From Candidatus Altimarinota bacterium (GTDB lineage: Bacteria; Patescibacteriota; Gracilibacteria; UBA1369; LOWO2-01-FULL-3): 64,000 nt of DNA. The notes beneath the pieces are model-generated. The model did not search any database, was not told the DNA's origin, and was given only the letters and a program-made list of their open reading frames with translations. The stretch covers positions 186,001 through 250,000 of the forward strand of contig JALNWA010000001.1 of the NCBI GenBank assembly GCA_023231115.1, read 5' to 3'. This document shows, piece by piece, positions 7,013 to 14,764 of this stretch (position 1 is the first letter of the stretch; each line of letters starts with the position of its first letter). A program made the position numbers and the translations under genes.

Positions 7013-8476
7013 CTACAACAGGTTCATCTTTTTCAAAGCTTTTGTAATCTGTCCTTCATCATCCAATTTAATCTTTCCTTTAATAACCCCATCAACCATA
7101 AACACCAATTCATTATTCTGAATAAATACATTCGGAGAACAAGGCTGTCTAAAATCATTATAGACAATCAAATCTGTATCAAAGTCCGGCCTTTTCCTTT
7201 CATAATTGTCCAAATCCCCAACATCTTTAGTGGCAAAATCAACAATCTCTTGCAGAGATTCAACAATGGTTCTTTTTCCCAAAGCTTCATTCCTTACAAT
7301 TCTTCTTGAAATACGCTCAATTTGTGGTGATTCTACAAAAATTTTATAATCAGTTTTTTTAGAATGTGTAGCGACACCGAGGGGGATTAAACCTTCCACT
7401 ATCACGACTGATGCAGTGGGCATTGCTTTTTCTATGTCCGCTTCCATTGCTGTCACATCATGGGTTCTATTTGCAGGAGTGGTAGTGGCATTCTGTCTAT
7501 ATTTATCTTTTTTAACGATAGTACAAGATACTCCGGCCATGTTTAATCTTTCTTGTAATCTACATGCAAATGTCGTCTTACCAGCACCGACTTTACCCTC
7601 GATATCAATTAAAATAGAAGATTTTGTCTCTAAAAGTCCTTGTATATTAGCAACAGCTCTATCCAATCCAGCTTCAAAACTATCTACAAATTTTTCACCG
7701 CCTTCGGCAAGCCTGTGAGACCATTCCTTAAGAGTATCTTCATCATTAACAGATGGATGAAATGGTGGATTTACACGCACACGCAAAGAAAACTGTAAAC
7801 GATCTTTATCCACCGAACCAAGAACGGTCACAGGAACAATCTGCGCATTTGACGCTCTGGATATTTTGGCCAATCCCATGTGGGGTCTGGCAATATTGTT
7901 AAGATAATTTCCTGCAGGACCTTCCGGACATAAAAATAAAACAGGGTCATTCTCGCATAACAAGAACTGAACTGCGGTTGACACAACTTCATCTCCGTTT
8001 GTAGCTCTGGATTTACTGTCTGCCAAATCCGATCGCCTCACAGGGATAAAATGCCGGAGCATCCGCTCATCATTTTCCCAATTTGGAAATAATTTTGTAA
8101 ACATTCTGATATTTGCCACAACACGCCATGGCCTGTCCTCCACTGTTTTTATGAATCTATTAACAAATGTAAAAACATCCACAAAAGAAAACTGATGATT
8201 GCCGGCTATAATTACAGGGCCTGTTTTAGGGATATATTCTTCGCCAGTTACGCTAAGATCGACAACAAAATTATCCTGTACGCTTTGAGCCAAAGTTAAT
8301 AGGGGAGAAGGAGAATCATTGATTGATGGATTATTATCCACAACTGCTTTTAACTTCCCGTTCAGCCTATTTTTAAAATCCATTATCACATCATTACCAT
8401 CGCTAGTTTCAAAAAGGCTGGAGGTTACCCTCATAGCATTATATACACTGATTTTATCAGTCACAGTCTCAACCAT
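7013..8476 (-). CDS. PlsC-like acyltransferase fused to a uridine-kinase-like P-loop domain
   Basis: A 487-aa fusion. Residues about 65-275 resemble a glycerolipid acyltransferase: VIIAGNHQFSFVDVF at 88-102 carries the His/Asp dyad (His94, Asp100), and FLCPEGPAG (181-189) matches the EG(T/P) substrate block. The spacing is H-X5-D instead of H-X4-D. Residues about 285-487 are a P-loop domain: IEGKVGAGKTT (292-302, Walker A), VVIVEGLIPLG and RRIVRNE, resembling the uridine kinase/phosphoribulokinase group. No membrane helix is evident. It might acylate a lipid precursor and phosphorylate a partner, but the pairing is unfamiliar to me and the kinase substrate is unknown. Confidence 0.6.
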   Translation of the reverse strand: MVETVTDKISVYNAMRVTSSLFETSDGNDVIMDFKNRLNGKLKAVVDNNPSINDSPSPLLTLAQSVQDNFVVDLSVTGEEYIPKTGPVIIAGNHQFSFVDVFTFVNRFIKTVEDRPWRVVANIRMFTKLFPNWENDERMLRHFIPVRRSDLADSKSRATNGDEVVSTAVQFLLCENDPVLFLCPEGPAGNYLNNIARPHMGLAKISRASNAQIVPVTVLGSVDKDRLQFSLRVRVNPPFHPSVNDEDTLKEWSHRLAEGGEKFVDSFEAGLDRAVANIQGLLETKSSILIDIEGKVGAGKTTFACRLQERLNMAGVSCTIVKKDKYRQNATTTPANRTHDVTAMEADIEKAMPTASVVIVEGLIPLGVATHSKKTDYKIFVESPQIERISRRIVRNEALGKRTIVESLQEIVDFATKDVGDLDNYERKRPDFDTDLIVYNDFRQPCSPNVFIQNNELVFMVDGVIKGKIKLDDEGQITKALKKMNLL

Positions 8477-8583
8477 AAATTATTAATATGGAACTCCACA
8501 ATTTTTATAAGGGTGTATATATACCAAAAAATAACTAATTTGAAAATAGTAAGGCAAAAATGTTTAGCCCTATTTAAGCTACT

Positions 8584-8602
8584 TGGTTGGGGCGGTAGGA
8601 TT
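8584..8602 (-). repeat. 19-bp duplicate of the tRNA-Gln 3' end
   Basis: It is identical to 8684-8702, which covers the CCA, acceptor strand and part of the T arm of tRNA-Gln, and lies exactly 100 bp further downstream of the tRNA on the minus strand. No intact second tRNA surrounds it; a CCCC-TTCG-GGGG mini-hairpin follows at about 8605-8616. It may be a decayed tRNA copy or an attachment-site scar. Confidence 0.7.
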
Positions 8603-8644
8603 TACCCCTTCGGGGCATAAACTTCGAATCTTCCCTCCCGCATA

Positions 8645-8683
8645 TTGAAAATCATCTCTGCCTTCTGCAGAGCTGTTTTTCAA
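8645..8683 (-). terminator. Hairpin downstream of tRNA-Gln
   Basis: An inverted repeat: TTGAAAA/TTTTCAA outer arms and TCTGC/GCAGA inner arms around a 5-nt loop, immediately 3' of tRNA-Gln. Likely transcription end or processing hairpin. Confidence 0.5.
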
Positions 8684-8758
8684 TGGTTGGGGCGGTAGGA
8701 TTCGAACCCACGAATGGCGGGACCAAAACCCGCTGCCTTACCACTTGGCCACGCCCCA
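8684..8758 (-). tRNA. tRNA-Gln (anticodon TTG)
   Basis: On the minus strand the 7-bp acceptor stem TGGGGCG/CGCCCCA, discriminator A and encoded CCA are visible. The anticodon stem GCGGG/CCCGC encloses TTTTGGT with anticodon TTG, and the T loop is TTCGAAT. A promoter TTGCAA-17-TAATAT lies upstream at 8773-8801. Confidence 0.95.
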
Positions 8759-8772
8759 ATGTAACGCGCAAG

Positions 8773-8801
8773 ATATTAAATGAAATTTCGTTTACTTGCA
8801 A
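8773..8801 (-). promoter_or_regulatory. Promoter of tRNA-Gln
   Basis: On the minus strand TTGCAA (8796-8801), 17 bp, TAATAT (8773-8778). It abuts the end of nth. Confidence 0.65.
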
Positions 8802-8802
8802 A

Positions 8803-9444
8803 TTAAACTTCACTGCTCGGACAAATCTTGTTTAGCGGACACCCCTTGCAATTTGGCTTTCTCGCAAAACAAACACGTCTTCCATGCCACACAATCATAT
8901 GAGAAAATTTTCCCCATTTCGATTTCGGAACAATTTTCATGAGCTCTTGTTCTATTTTTACCGCGTTTTTTTGTAATGCCAATTTTTTCGCGACAAGTCC
9001 AAGTTTTCCGCTTATCCTAGCGACGTGCGTGTCGACCACGACACCTTCATTGACACCAAAACCACTCGAAAGCACAACATTCGCAGTTTTTCTTGCAACT
9101 CCGGGAAGAGTGAGTAAATCATCCATTTTACTTGGAACTTTTCCTTTAAAATTTTTCAAAATTTTCTCAGCCGCGCCTTTTATACTGCGCGCTTTTGCTT
9201 TATAAAATCCGGTTGAATAAATATATTTCTCAATTTCTTCAAGTGTAGCTTTTGCAAATGCCTTCACGTCCGGCAATTTTTCAAAAAGCGCAGGAGTAAC
9301 CTGATTTACTCGAACATCAGTGCATTGCGCAGATAAAATCACTGCAACCAGCAATTGAAAAGTATCTCCGAAATTAAGCTCGATTTTCGCATCGGGATAA
9401 GTCTTTTCAAGAATATTTATAATCTCTGAAATATTGTTTTTCAC
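8803..9444 (-). CDS. nth: Endonuclease III
   Basis: A 213-aa protein, normal length. This DNA glycosylase/AP lyase removes oxidised pyrimidines in base-excision repair. The helix-hairpin-helix LPGVARKTA carries the catalytic Lys119; VDTHVAR carries Asp138. The C-terminal [4Fe-4S] ligands Cys192, 199, 202 and 208 fit the C-X6-C-X2-C-X5-C pattern exactly. It is followed by tRNA-Gln and preceded by the M23 peptidase gene, whose stop is 15 nt upstream of its start, so co-transcription with that gene is likely. Confidence 0.95.
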   Translation of the reverse strand: MKNNISEIINILEKTYPDAKIELNFGDTFQLLVAVILSAQCTDVRVNQVTPALFEKLPDVKAFAKATLEEIEKYIYSTGFYKAKARSIKGAAEKILKNFKGKVPSKMDDLLTLPGVARKTANVVLSSGFGVNEGVVVDTHVARISGKLGLVAKKLALQKNAVKIEQELMKIVPKSKWGKFSHMIVWHGRRVCFARKPNCKGCPLNKICPSSEV

Positions 9445-9459
9445 AAACTAAATTGTATC

Positions 9460-10848
9460 CTAAAGTTCGATTCTTCTCAAATATTTCTCCGGAAGAAGCT
9501 TCAAATCTTCCACCGCAAACACATTCAAAGGAAGGTAATTCAAAGGATCGATATGGCTTCCGTCTTTAAGTAATTCAAAATGTAAATGAGGCCCTGTAGT
9601 CATATATCCAGCACCTTTAGTTCCCGGCATTCCTCCGCTAAGACCTAGGATTTGTCCCTGTACGATTTGATCTCCTTCTTCTACCAAGATCTCACTTACG
9701 TGGCCATAAACAGTGCTATAGCCGTTTGCATGTGCCAAAATCACGTAACTGTAACCATATCCATTGTCTTTTGTTTTATAAACCACTCCGTCAGCCGGCG
9801 CATGAACAGGGGAGCCCTGATATACAGGAATATCGACAGCTTGATGCGCGACACCAAAAGTGGTTGCATAAGCCGAATCATGATAATACGCACTAATGCC
9901 TTTTTCCGGAAGCACAGGCCAAGAAAGCCCTTCAGGATTAAGCGTCGGAGCGGTTGAAAGAAATTCATACAAAGAACGAGTTTTTTCATCCAAAAGATTC
10001 ATGTATGCGTTTGGATTGAAGTTTTCTCCATCCTCTGCGATTTTTCGTTTAACAAGTTCTAATGCATTACTCAAATCTTTCACGTCCTGCACCATCGTAT
10101 ATTGTTCTTTTTGGCTTTGTTCAAGCAATTTTGAATACAATTTCTCTTGTCCGAGAGTAAGTTTCAATAAATTTTCTTTCGCAATTTTCTCATATTCAAG
10201 CTGTTTTTTCTCATTTGCAAGAGTTTCCTGAAGTTTAGCCAGTTCCTCACGTTCAGTTTGAAGATTTTGTTCTTGTGATTTTAGCTCTTCTCCAAGAGAA
10301 GAAAGCTTATCAACCATTTGTTGGCCGGCCTCATTAAGAAGATTTAAATAGTTTAATTGTCTCATTTTGTTGCCGATACTTCCGTCTGACAAAAGCAATT
10401 TTAACGCATCAACTTGCCCGTTTTCGCCAATTGAAAAATATGAAGACTCTTCCGTATACATTATTTTCATATAATCTTTAAGCAGGTCTTTTTGCGCATT
10501 CATAGCCACTTTTTTGACTTCAATTTGTGATGAAAGTCTGACGATTGAATTTTCCGTTTCGCTAACAGAGTTTATGGTTTCCATAAGCCTGTTTTGAGTG
10601 AGAAAGCTTTGTTTATCGATATTATCAAGTTGTCCAGACAAAGTCATTTTCTCTTCAGAAAGAGCTTTTATCTTGTTTCTTTGATCTGAAATGCTGTTCA
10701 AAAGCTGATAATAGTCGGTTTTTTCAGAATTATATCGGTCTTTTAATTTTGACAAAAACTCTTCATTTTCATCCGCAAAAACACTGTTCGGAACGAAAAG
10801 AGCTGATACTAAGGCCAAAATCGCTAATTTCTTAAATACTGACTTCAT
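9460..10848 (-). CDS. Exported M23 peptidase with coiled-coil (EnvC/NlpD-like)
   Basis: A 462-aa protein. The signal peptide is residues 1-25 (KKLAILALVSALFVPNSVFA). Residues 35-275 are long coiled coils. Residues 325-440 are a LytM/M23 zinc peptidase: His335-X3-Asp339 (HQAVD), His383 (YGHVSE) and HLH at 421-423 complete the metal site, so it should be an active endopeptidase cleaving peptidoglycan cross-links, unlike the inactive EnvC activators. The coiled coil probably regulates access during cell separation. It is the only wall hydrolase in the window with an ordinary signal peptide. Confidence 0.85.
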   Translation of the reverse strand: MKSVFKKLAILALVSALFVPNSVFADENEEFLSKLKDRYNSEKTDYYQLLNSISDQRNKIKALSEEKMTLSGQLDNIDKQSFLTQNRLMETINSVSETENSIVRLSSQIEVKKVAMNAQKDLLKDYMKIMYTEESSYFSIGENGQVDALKLLLSDGSIGNKMRQLNYLNLLNEAGQQMVDKLSSLGEELKSQEQNLQTEREELAKLQETLANEKKQLEYEKIAKENLLKLTLGQEKLYSKLLEQSQKEQYTMVQDVKDLSNALELVKRKIAEDGENFNPNAYMNLLDEKTRSLYEFLSTAPTLNPEGLSWPVLPEKGISAYYHDSAYATTFGVAHQAVDIPVYQGSPVHAPADGVVYKTKDNGYGYSYVILAHANGYSTVYGHVSEILVEEGDQIVQGQILGLSGGMPGTKGAGYMTTGPHLHFELLKDGSHIDPLNYLPLNVFAVEDLKLLPEKYLRRIEL

Positions 10849-10917
10849 TTATTTTTGTATTTGTTTATCCGTACATTTTACCATAAAACGTGTGAGAATA
10901 CAACCGTTGATTCATAG

Positions 10918-11020
10918 GAAAGTTGGGGAATACTTCTTAGGACGCATTGCGTTCAATTTAGGACAAATATGGATGACAATCAAAAGAAGCCTAAGTCCTA
11001 AGGAGTATTCCCTAACTTTC
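10918..11020. repeat. 103-bp element with 26-bp inverted ends
   Basis: Arms 10918-10943 and 10995-11020 are inverted copies matching at 24 of 26 positions, separated by 51 nt that contain a small palindrome (ACGCATTGCGT). There is no reading frame. Size and terminal inverted repeats fit a MITE; the position directly upstream of rpmA also allows a structured mRNA leader. Target-site duplications are not obvious. Confidence 0.7.
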
Positions 11021-11086
11021 TTTGTAAATTCGCTTGCATTCCCACATAAAACCCATTAAAATCATCGGGCAATTTAAGAAAAAGAT

Positions 11087-11359
11087 ATGTCACATAAAAA
11101 AGCAGCAGGTTCCACCAAAAACGGCCGAGACTCGCAGGCCCAGCGCCTAGGGGTGAAAGCATTTGGAGGAGAAACAGTAAAAGCCGGATCAATAATTGTA
11201 CGCCAAAGAGGCACACAATACTTTCCTGGTAAAGGAACAGATATGGGAAAAGACCATACAATTTTCGCTTTAATAGCAGGACAAGTTAACTTCACTGAAA
11301 AAGCTTTAAAAAAATTCGACGGAAGAATTTACAAAGATAAGTTTGTAAACGTACAATAG
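11087..11359 (+). CDS. rpmA: 50S ribosomal protein bL27
   Basis: A 90-aa protein starting [16 protein letters not shown], with the invariant [10 protein letters not shown] and IIVRQRGT blocks. bL27 sits at the peptidyl-transferase centre, where its N-terminus contacts tRNA. There is no N-terminal extension of the kind cleaved in Firmicutes. The usual partner rplU (bL21) is not upstream; instead there is the 103-bp inverted-repeat element. The 11380 gene follows after 20 nt on the same strand, so the pair may be co-transcribed. Confidence 0.95.
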   Translation: MSHKKAAGSTKNGRDSQAQRLGVKAFGGETVKAGSIIVRQRGTQYFPGKGTDMGKDHTIFALIAGQVNFTEKALKKFDGRIYKDKFVNVQ

Positions 11360-11379
11360 CTTTCAGCTAAAAAAAAGAA

Positions 11380-12063
11380 ATGGCCTTAGAAAATTTTTTT
11401 GGACTTGAAGGAGGTGAGCCGATGTCAGAGGCGGCTTTTGAAGCATTCAAAGAGCGCATGCAAGAAGCATGGGCTCAAATTGCCGCTATAAAAAAAGAAG
11501 AACAGAAGCAAAAACAAAAGGAAGATGATCTTTTAAAAATCCTCATGGCTTTTGTAAAAAACAGCCAAAAAAACGAATTAACTCTACTTATAAGCCGTGC
11601 GCTTGAACAAAATCTTCCGGCTGGATTTATTTTAGCAATGATAATGCTCGAAAATGATGAGCTTAAGCCTTTTATCGGAAATTTCTTAAAACAAGAGTCT
11701 TCTCAGACACAAGCTCTTACATTTTTTGGAGAAAACGATGCATCTATGCCTCTAAAAGCCAAAATCGCAGTGGACGCATGGATGAAAGGAATGATGTTCC
11801 AAGCTGAAGAATATCCACAAAAACTGATAAAACACTGCTATGACATAGAAGAATCTGAAAACGAAGACCCTCCAAAGAAAACTATAAAAAAAATTCTCAC
11901 CCAGCTTTGTACCTTTGTTCTACGTGATTATTTTGAAAGGATGAAAATCGAAAACAACTTCGAGCGTTTGCAAGAATTTTCGCAGTTTATTCTAGAAGGA
12001 ATATTCACAAAAACTGAAGAAAATCTTCGTTCAAGAGCATTTCTAGAAGGGAAAAAAGCTTAA
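11380..12063 (+). CDS. Unknown cytoplasmic helical protein
   Basis: A 227-aa protein, almost entirely alpha-helical by composition, with a charged Lys/Gln-rich helix at about 38-52, a more hydrophobic helical bundle around 55-105 (LTLLISRALEQNLPAGFILAMIM), an acidic loop near 155 and a charged C-terminus. No signal peptide or membrane helix. The start is 20 nt after rpmA, preceded by AAAAAAAAGAA. It overlaps the convergent 12060 gene by 4 nt. No family is recognised. A ribosome-related role would be suggested only by its neighbour. Confidence 0.6.
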   Translation: MALENFFGLEGGEPMSEAAFEAFKERMQEAWAQIAAIKKEEQKQKQKEDDLLKILMAFVKNSQKNELTLLISRALEQNLPAGFILAMIMLENDELKPFIGNFLKQESSQTQALTFFGENDASMPLKAKIAVDAWMKGMMFQAEEYPQKLIKHCYDIEESENEDPPKKTIKKILTQLCTFVLRDYFERMKIENNFERLQEFSQFILEGIFTKTEENLRSRAFLEGKKA

Positions 12064-12278
12064 TCTCTCGAAAGACCTTTTAGTTTAAGCTCGTTCATTA
12101 TTTCCTCGGCGGGCTTATTGATTATTCCACTTTCACACATGTATTCCGCAATGGCTTTTGCTTCATCACTATTAAAATTATCAACTCCAGCTTGATATAT
12201 CATTGCCGCAACTTTAGAAATTTTGGCAGAATCAAGCCCATATTTCACCCCCAAATCAATCATAAATTTATTCTCCAT
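12060..12278 (-). CDS. Small unknown helical protein
   Basis: A 72-aa acidic helical protein (pattern YGLDSAKISKVAAMIY, SDEAKAIAEYM), ending 4 nt inside the convergent 11380 gene. No signal peptide, no recognised motif, no neighbour on the same strand. Codon use looks like that of its neighbours, which supports it being real, but at this size the call is moderate. Confidence 0.45.
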   Translation of the reverse strand: MENKFMIDLGVKYGLDSAKISKVAAMIYQAGVDNFNSDEAKAIAEYMCESGIINKPAEEIMNELKLKGLSRD

Positions 12279-12340
12279 AAAAGTTTGTTAATATCAAAAA
12301 CATTCTAGTAAATTTCAATAAAAATTACACTTCAAGGCGG

Positions 12341-12369
12341 TTGCAGAAATATTAAAAAAGTGGTATAAT
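12341..12369 (+). promoter_or_regulatory. Promoter of the 12400 gene
   Basis: TTGCAG (12341-12346), 17 bp, TATAAT (12364-12369). The predicted start near 12376 leaves a short leader containing AAAAACAAAAAAA before ATG 12400. Confidence 0.75.
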
Positions 12370-12399
12370 ACAACTGTAATAAAATAAAAACAAAAAAAT

Positions 12400-14694
12400 A
12401 TGGCAAATCCAAATGAGGCTCCAAAATATTCAACTGAGAGACCAACCCCTCCAGAAACTCAACAAAAATCACCTGACAAACAGCAAAAAACGCCTCCTGA
12501 TACAAAAGATATTATGAAAGGGGCGGCATCATGTCTTGTTGACGCAGGCAAAAAAATCGAATCAATGAAATTCAAAAGACTTCATTTGAAAACGGGATAT
12601 GAGGTTGGTAAAGCAGAAATGAAAGAATCGGAAAGGAATGCAATTCCAAAACTTGATCCAAACATAGAATATAGAGCTGTAGGAGGAGCAAGTGTTCTTG
12701 CCTATAACTCCGAAATTCCAAGGGACGAGGATAATTGGAAAATTTGGTCACAACTCGCAAAAAAATATAATGCTCTTCTTGCCGGATGCAGAATTTACAA
12801 TAATTTCCCTGGATACGATTCAAGTGCAACCGAAACATTATCTGTAATAGATGCGCTCGATCGCTTATCTGCAAAACAAGGTATGCAAAGCGCAGGAAAA
12901 TTTGACGCTGTGCAATTTAAAAAAGATTTGGATGATCGTTTTGGGAAAAAACTTATTTATGGATCACACGGTGTTTTGAATATGCTTATTGCATTGGACC
13001 GTGCACAGAATGAAGTACCATCCGAAGCAAATAATTCAAAAGTCCTTTTTGAATTGCGTTCGTCAGAAACAAACAAACGCGAAAGTCGTTTCTCCGCATT
13101 GGATAAAGCTCTTCTAAAAGAAGGAAAATTACAAGACACAGACACAAAATCAAGACCAGCACCAACACCGGAGCCAAAACCGGAGCAAAAACAAGCACCA
13201 AAACCAGCACCAAAACCAGCACCAAAACCAGCACCAAAGCCTAAGGATGAAGAAAAGCAAACTAATGCTGAAATGGCAAGCATAACAAAAGCAACGGTCG
13301 CGCTAGGAAAGGAAAGAATTAGACTACTAAGCTCTGGAGAAAAAGTCGAAAAATTAAAGAAAAATGCAGATGGATATTCTTTTGTCTTAACAACAAAAGA
13401 CAACAGAAGTTATGTAGTACGGGCGACTATAGAAGATGGAAAACCAATATTTGTTATTGATGGTTTAGGTAATGAATTAACGCTTGAAATTAGAGCAAAA
13501 ACTCCGGAAGAATTAAGAAAAAACATGGACAAGCTTATCAAGCCGATAAAACAAGAAAAAGAAAAAAAATCAACAAAACCATCTGTAACACCAGCTCCGG
13601 CTCCGGCTCCAACACCGGCACCAGCACCAAAACCAGCAGTTGGATTGCCTGGTGAGGTAACACCTGCAGGATTACCTTCAGATGTAACACCTGTAACACC
13701 AACACCAAAACCAACACCAAAACCAACACCAACACCAGCACCAACACCAGCACCAACACCAGCACCAACACCTGAAAAAATAAATCCGAGACAAAAAGAA
13801 TTTAATGAATATCTCGAAAATGCGAATATGAGAGGTATAATTAGCACAAAAAAATGGGAAGAACTGATAGCGTTCGCTGAAGAAAGCGGTAAGCAAAAAG
13901 ATGAAAATTTTGAAAAATTATACAAAACAATTTCAGAAGGATTGATTCATATTAGTATTTTATCAGCAACAAGCCACAAAACGCTTGGCATCATGTTAAA
14001 GCATTTTGTGGAGAAAGATTTTGAAAAAGCAAAAAATACCATAAATTTTTTCAGACAAAGACTTGATTACAGGGTCGAATGTCTATTTTCGCAAGAAATC
14101 CCCGAGAAAATACAGGAAGTAATAGCGAATGAAATAATTGAAAATAAAGGAGAAATCATAAACAAACTTAGAGACAATGTCATTATTAATATACTAATTT
14201 CCGGAAATGAAAACATTAAATGGCAAAAAGAATTGATTGCCTTTGTTATTGAAAAATTGGACAGAAAAAGATTTTTAGATCTAATGGAAGATAACAAAGC
14301 CATTTATAAAAAATATTCGACATTGTTAACTAAAGAAGAAAGAAAAACATTTGGTCAAAAACAACAGCCCGAAAACAATCCTAGCACAGCCAAGGCTCCT
14401 GAAAAACCAAAATCATTTGAACAAATGTCGAATCAAGCCCCGAAAGACCTTGAAACTGCCATCAAAGAACTTAAAGAAATCGCCTATAAACTAAATTACG
14501 AAAGGGGAATTTCGACAGAAGTAATTAAGATGGAAGGAACAAATAAGATGCCTGTACAAAATTTTATGGTGGAAATACGCCAAAATCCAGGAACAAAAGA
14601 AGTACAATTCTTTATTCTTCAAGGAAAAGACTTGGAATTTATGTACACAAATCAAAAAACATTGGCGGAAAACATAGAAAAAAGACTTAAGTGA
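12400..14694 (+). CDS. Large proline-rich unknown protein with a duplicated domain
   Basis: A 764-aa protein beginning MANPNEAPKYS, a start echoed by an internal MANPGDAP in the 31252 protein. The N-terminal region (about 20-245) is globular and unknown. Three Pro/Ala/Lys linkers (about 248-285, 393-420, 430-460) are made of PAPKP/PTPAP repeats. Between the first two linkers (about 290-385) is a domain with helix, three strands and a final helix (TPEELRKNMDKL). A similar arrangement recurs at the C-terminus (about 670-764, ending QKTLAENIEKRL), so I read it as a duplicated domain. Residues 465-655 are helical. No membrane helix. The PPDK-like gene follows after 67 nt. Confidence 0.6.
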   Translation: MANPNEAPKYSTERPTPPETQQKSPDKQQKTPPDTKDIMKGAASCLVDAGKKIESMKFKRLHLKTGYEVGKAEMKESERNAIPKLDPNIEYRAVGGASVLAYNSEIPRDEDNWKIWSQLAKKYNALLAGCRIYNNFPGYDSSATETLSVIDALDRLSAKQGMQSAGKFDAVQFKKDLDDRFGKKLIYGSHGVLNMLIALDRAQNEVPSEANNSKVLFELRSSETNKRESRFSALDKALLKEGKLQDTDTKSRPAPTPEPKPEQKQAPKPAPKPAPKPAPKPKDEEKQTNAEMASITKATVALGKERIRLLSSGEKVEKLKKNADGYSFVLTTKDNRSYVVRATIEDGKPIFVIDGLGNELTLEIRAKTPEELRKNMDKLIKPIKQEKEKKSTKPSVTPAPAPAPTPAPAPKPAVGLPGEVTPAGLPSDVTPVTPTPKPTPKPTPTPAPTPAPTPAPTPEKINPRQKEFNEYLENANMRGIISTKKWEELIAFAEESGKQKDENFEKLYKTISEGLIHISILSATSHKTLGIMLKHFVEKDFEKAKNTINFFRQRLDYRVECLFSQEIPEKIQEVIANEIIENKGEIINKLRDNVIINILISGNENIKWQKELIAFVIEKLDRKRFLDLMEDNKAIYKKYSTLLTKEERKTFGQKQQPENNPSTAKAPEKPKSFEQMSNQAPKDLETAIKELKEIAYKLNYERGISTEVIKMEGTNKMPVQNFMVEIRQNPGTKEVQFFILQGKDLEFMYTNQKTLAENIEKRLK
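13194..13240 (+). repeat. 12-bp tandem repeat encoding PAPK
   Basis: Four near-perfect in-frame copies of CCAAAACCAGCA. A related CCAACACCAGCA array lies at about 13696-13772 in the same gene. Copy change would alter linker length without frameshift. Confidence 0.85.
13696..13772 (+). repeat. Second proline-codon tandem array
   Basis: Alternating CCAACACCAAAA and CCAACACCAGCA 12-bp units in frame, encoding PTPKP/PTPAP linker sequence in the 764-aa protein. Confidence 0.8.
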
Positions 14695-14722
14695 TAAAAT
14701 TAGAATAAAGTTTACTTTTCCC

Positions 14723-14764
14723 CATACAATGTGGTAAAAAGAACCCCACAAATAAAATTGTATG
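14723..14764 (+). promoter_or_regulatory. Hairpin enclosing the start codon of the 14762 gene
   Basis: CATACAAT at 14723-14730 is perfectly complementary to ATTGTATG at 14757-14764, which contains the ATG. Inside it GTGG (14731-14734) pairs with CCAC (14746-14749). In mRNA this would sequester the initiation codon and so could tune translation. No known riboswitch is recognised. Confidence 0.45.

Noticed and set aside
12986..13240. Long minus-strand frames of Val/Leu repeats opposite the proline linkers
   Set aside because: They are antisense readings of the CCA-rich repeats of the 764-aa gene; no start signal or promoter.
13194..13772. Repetitive DNA that could be taken for CRISPR
   Set aside because: Units are 12 bp, contiguous and in frame with a protein; no spacers or cas genes.
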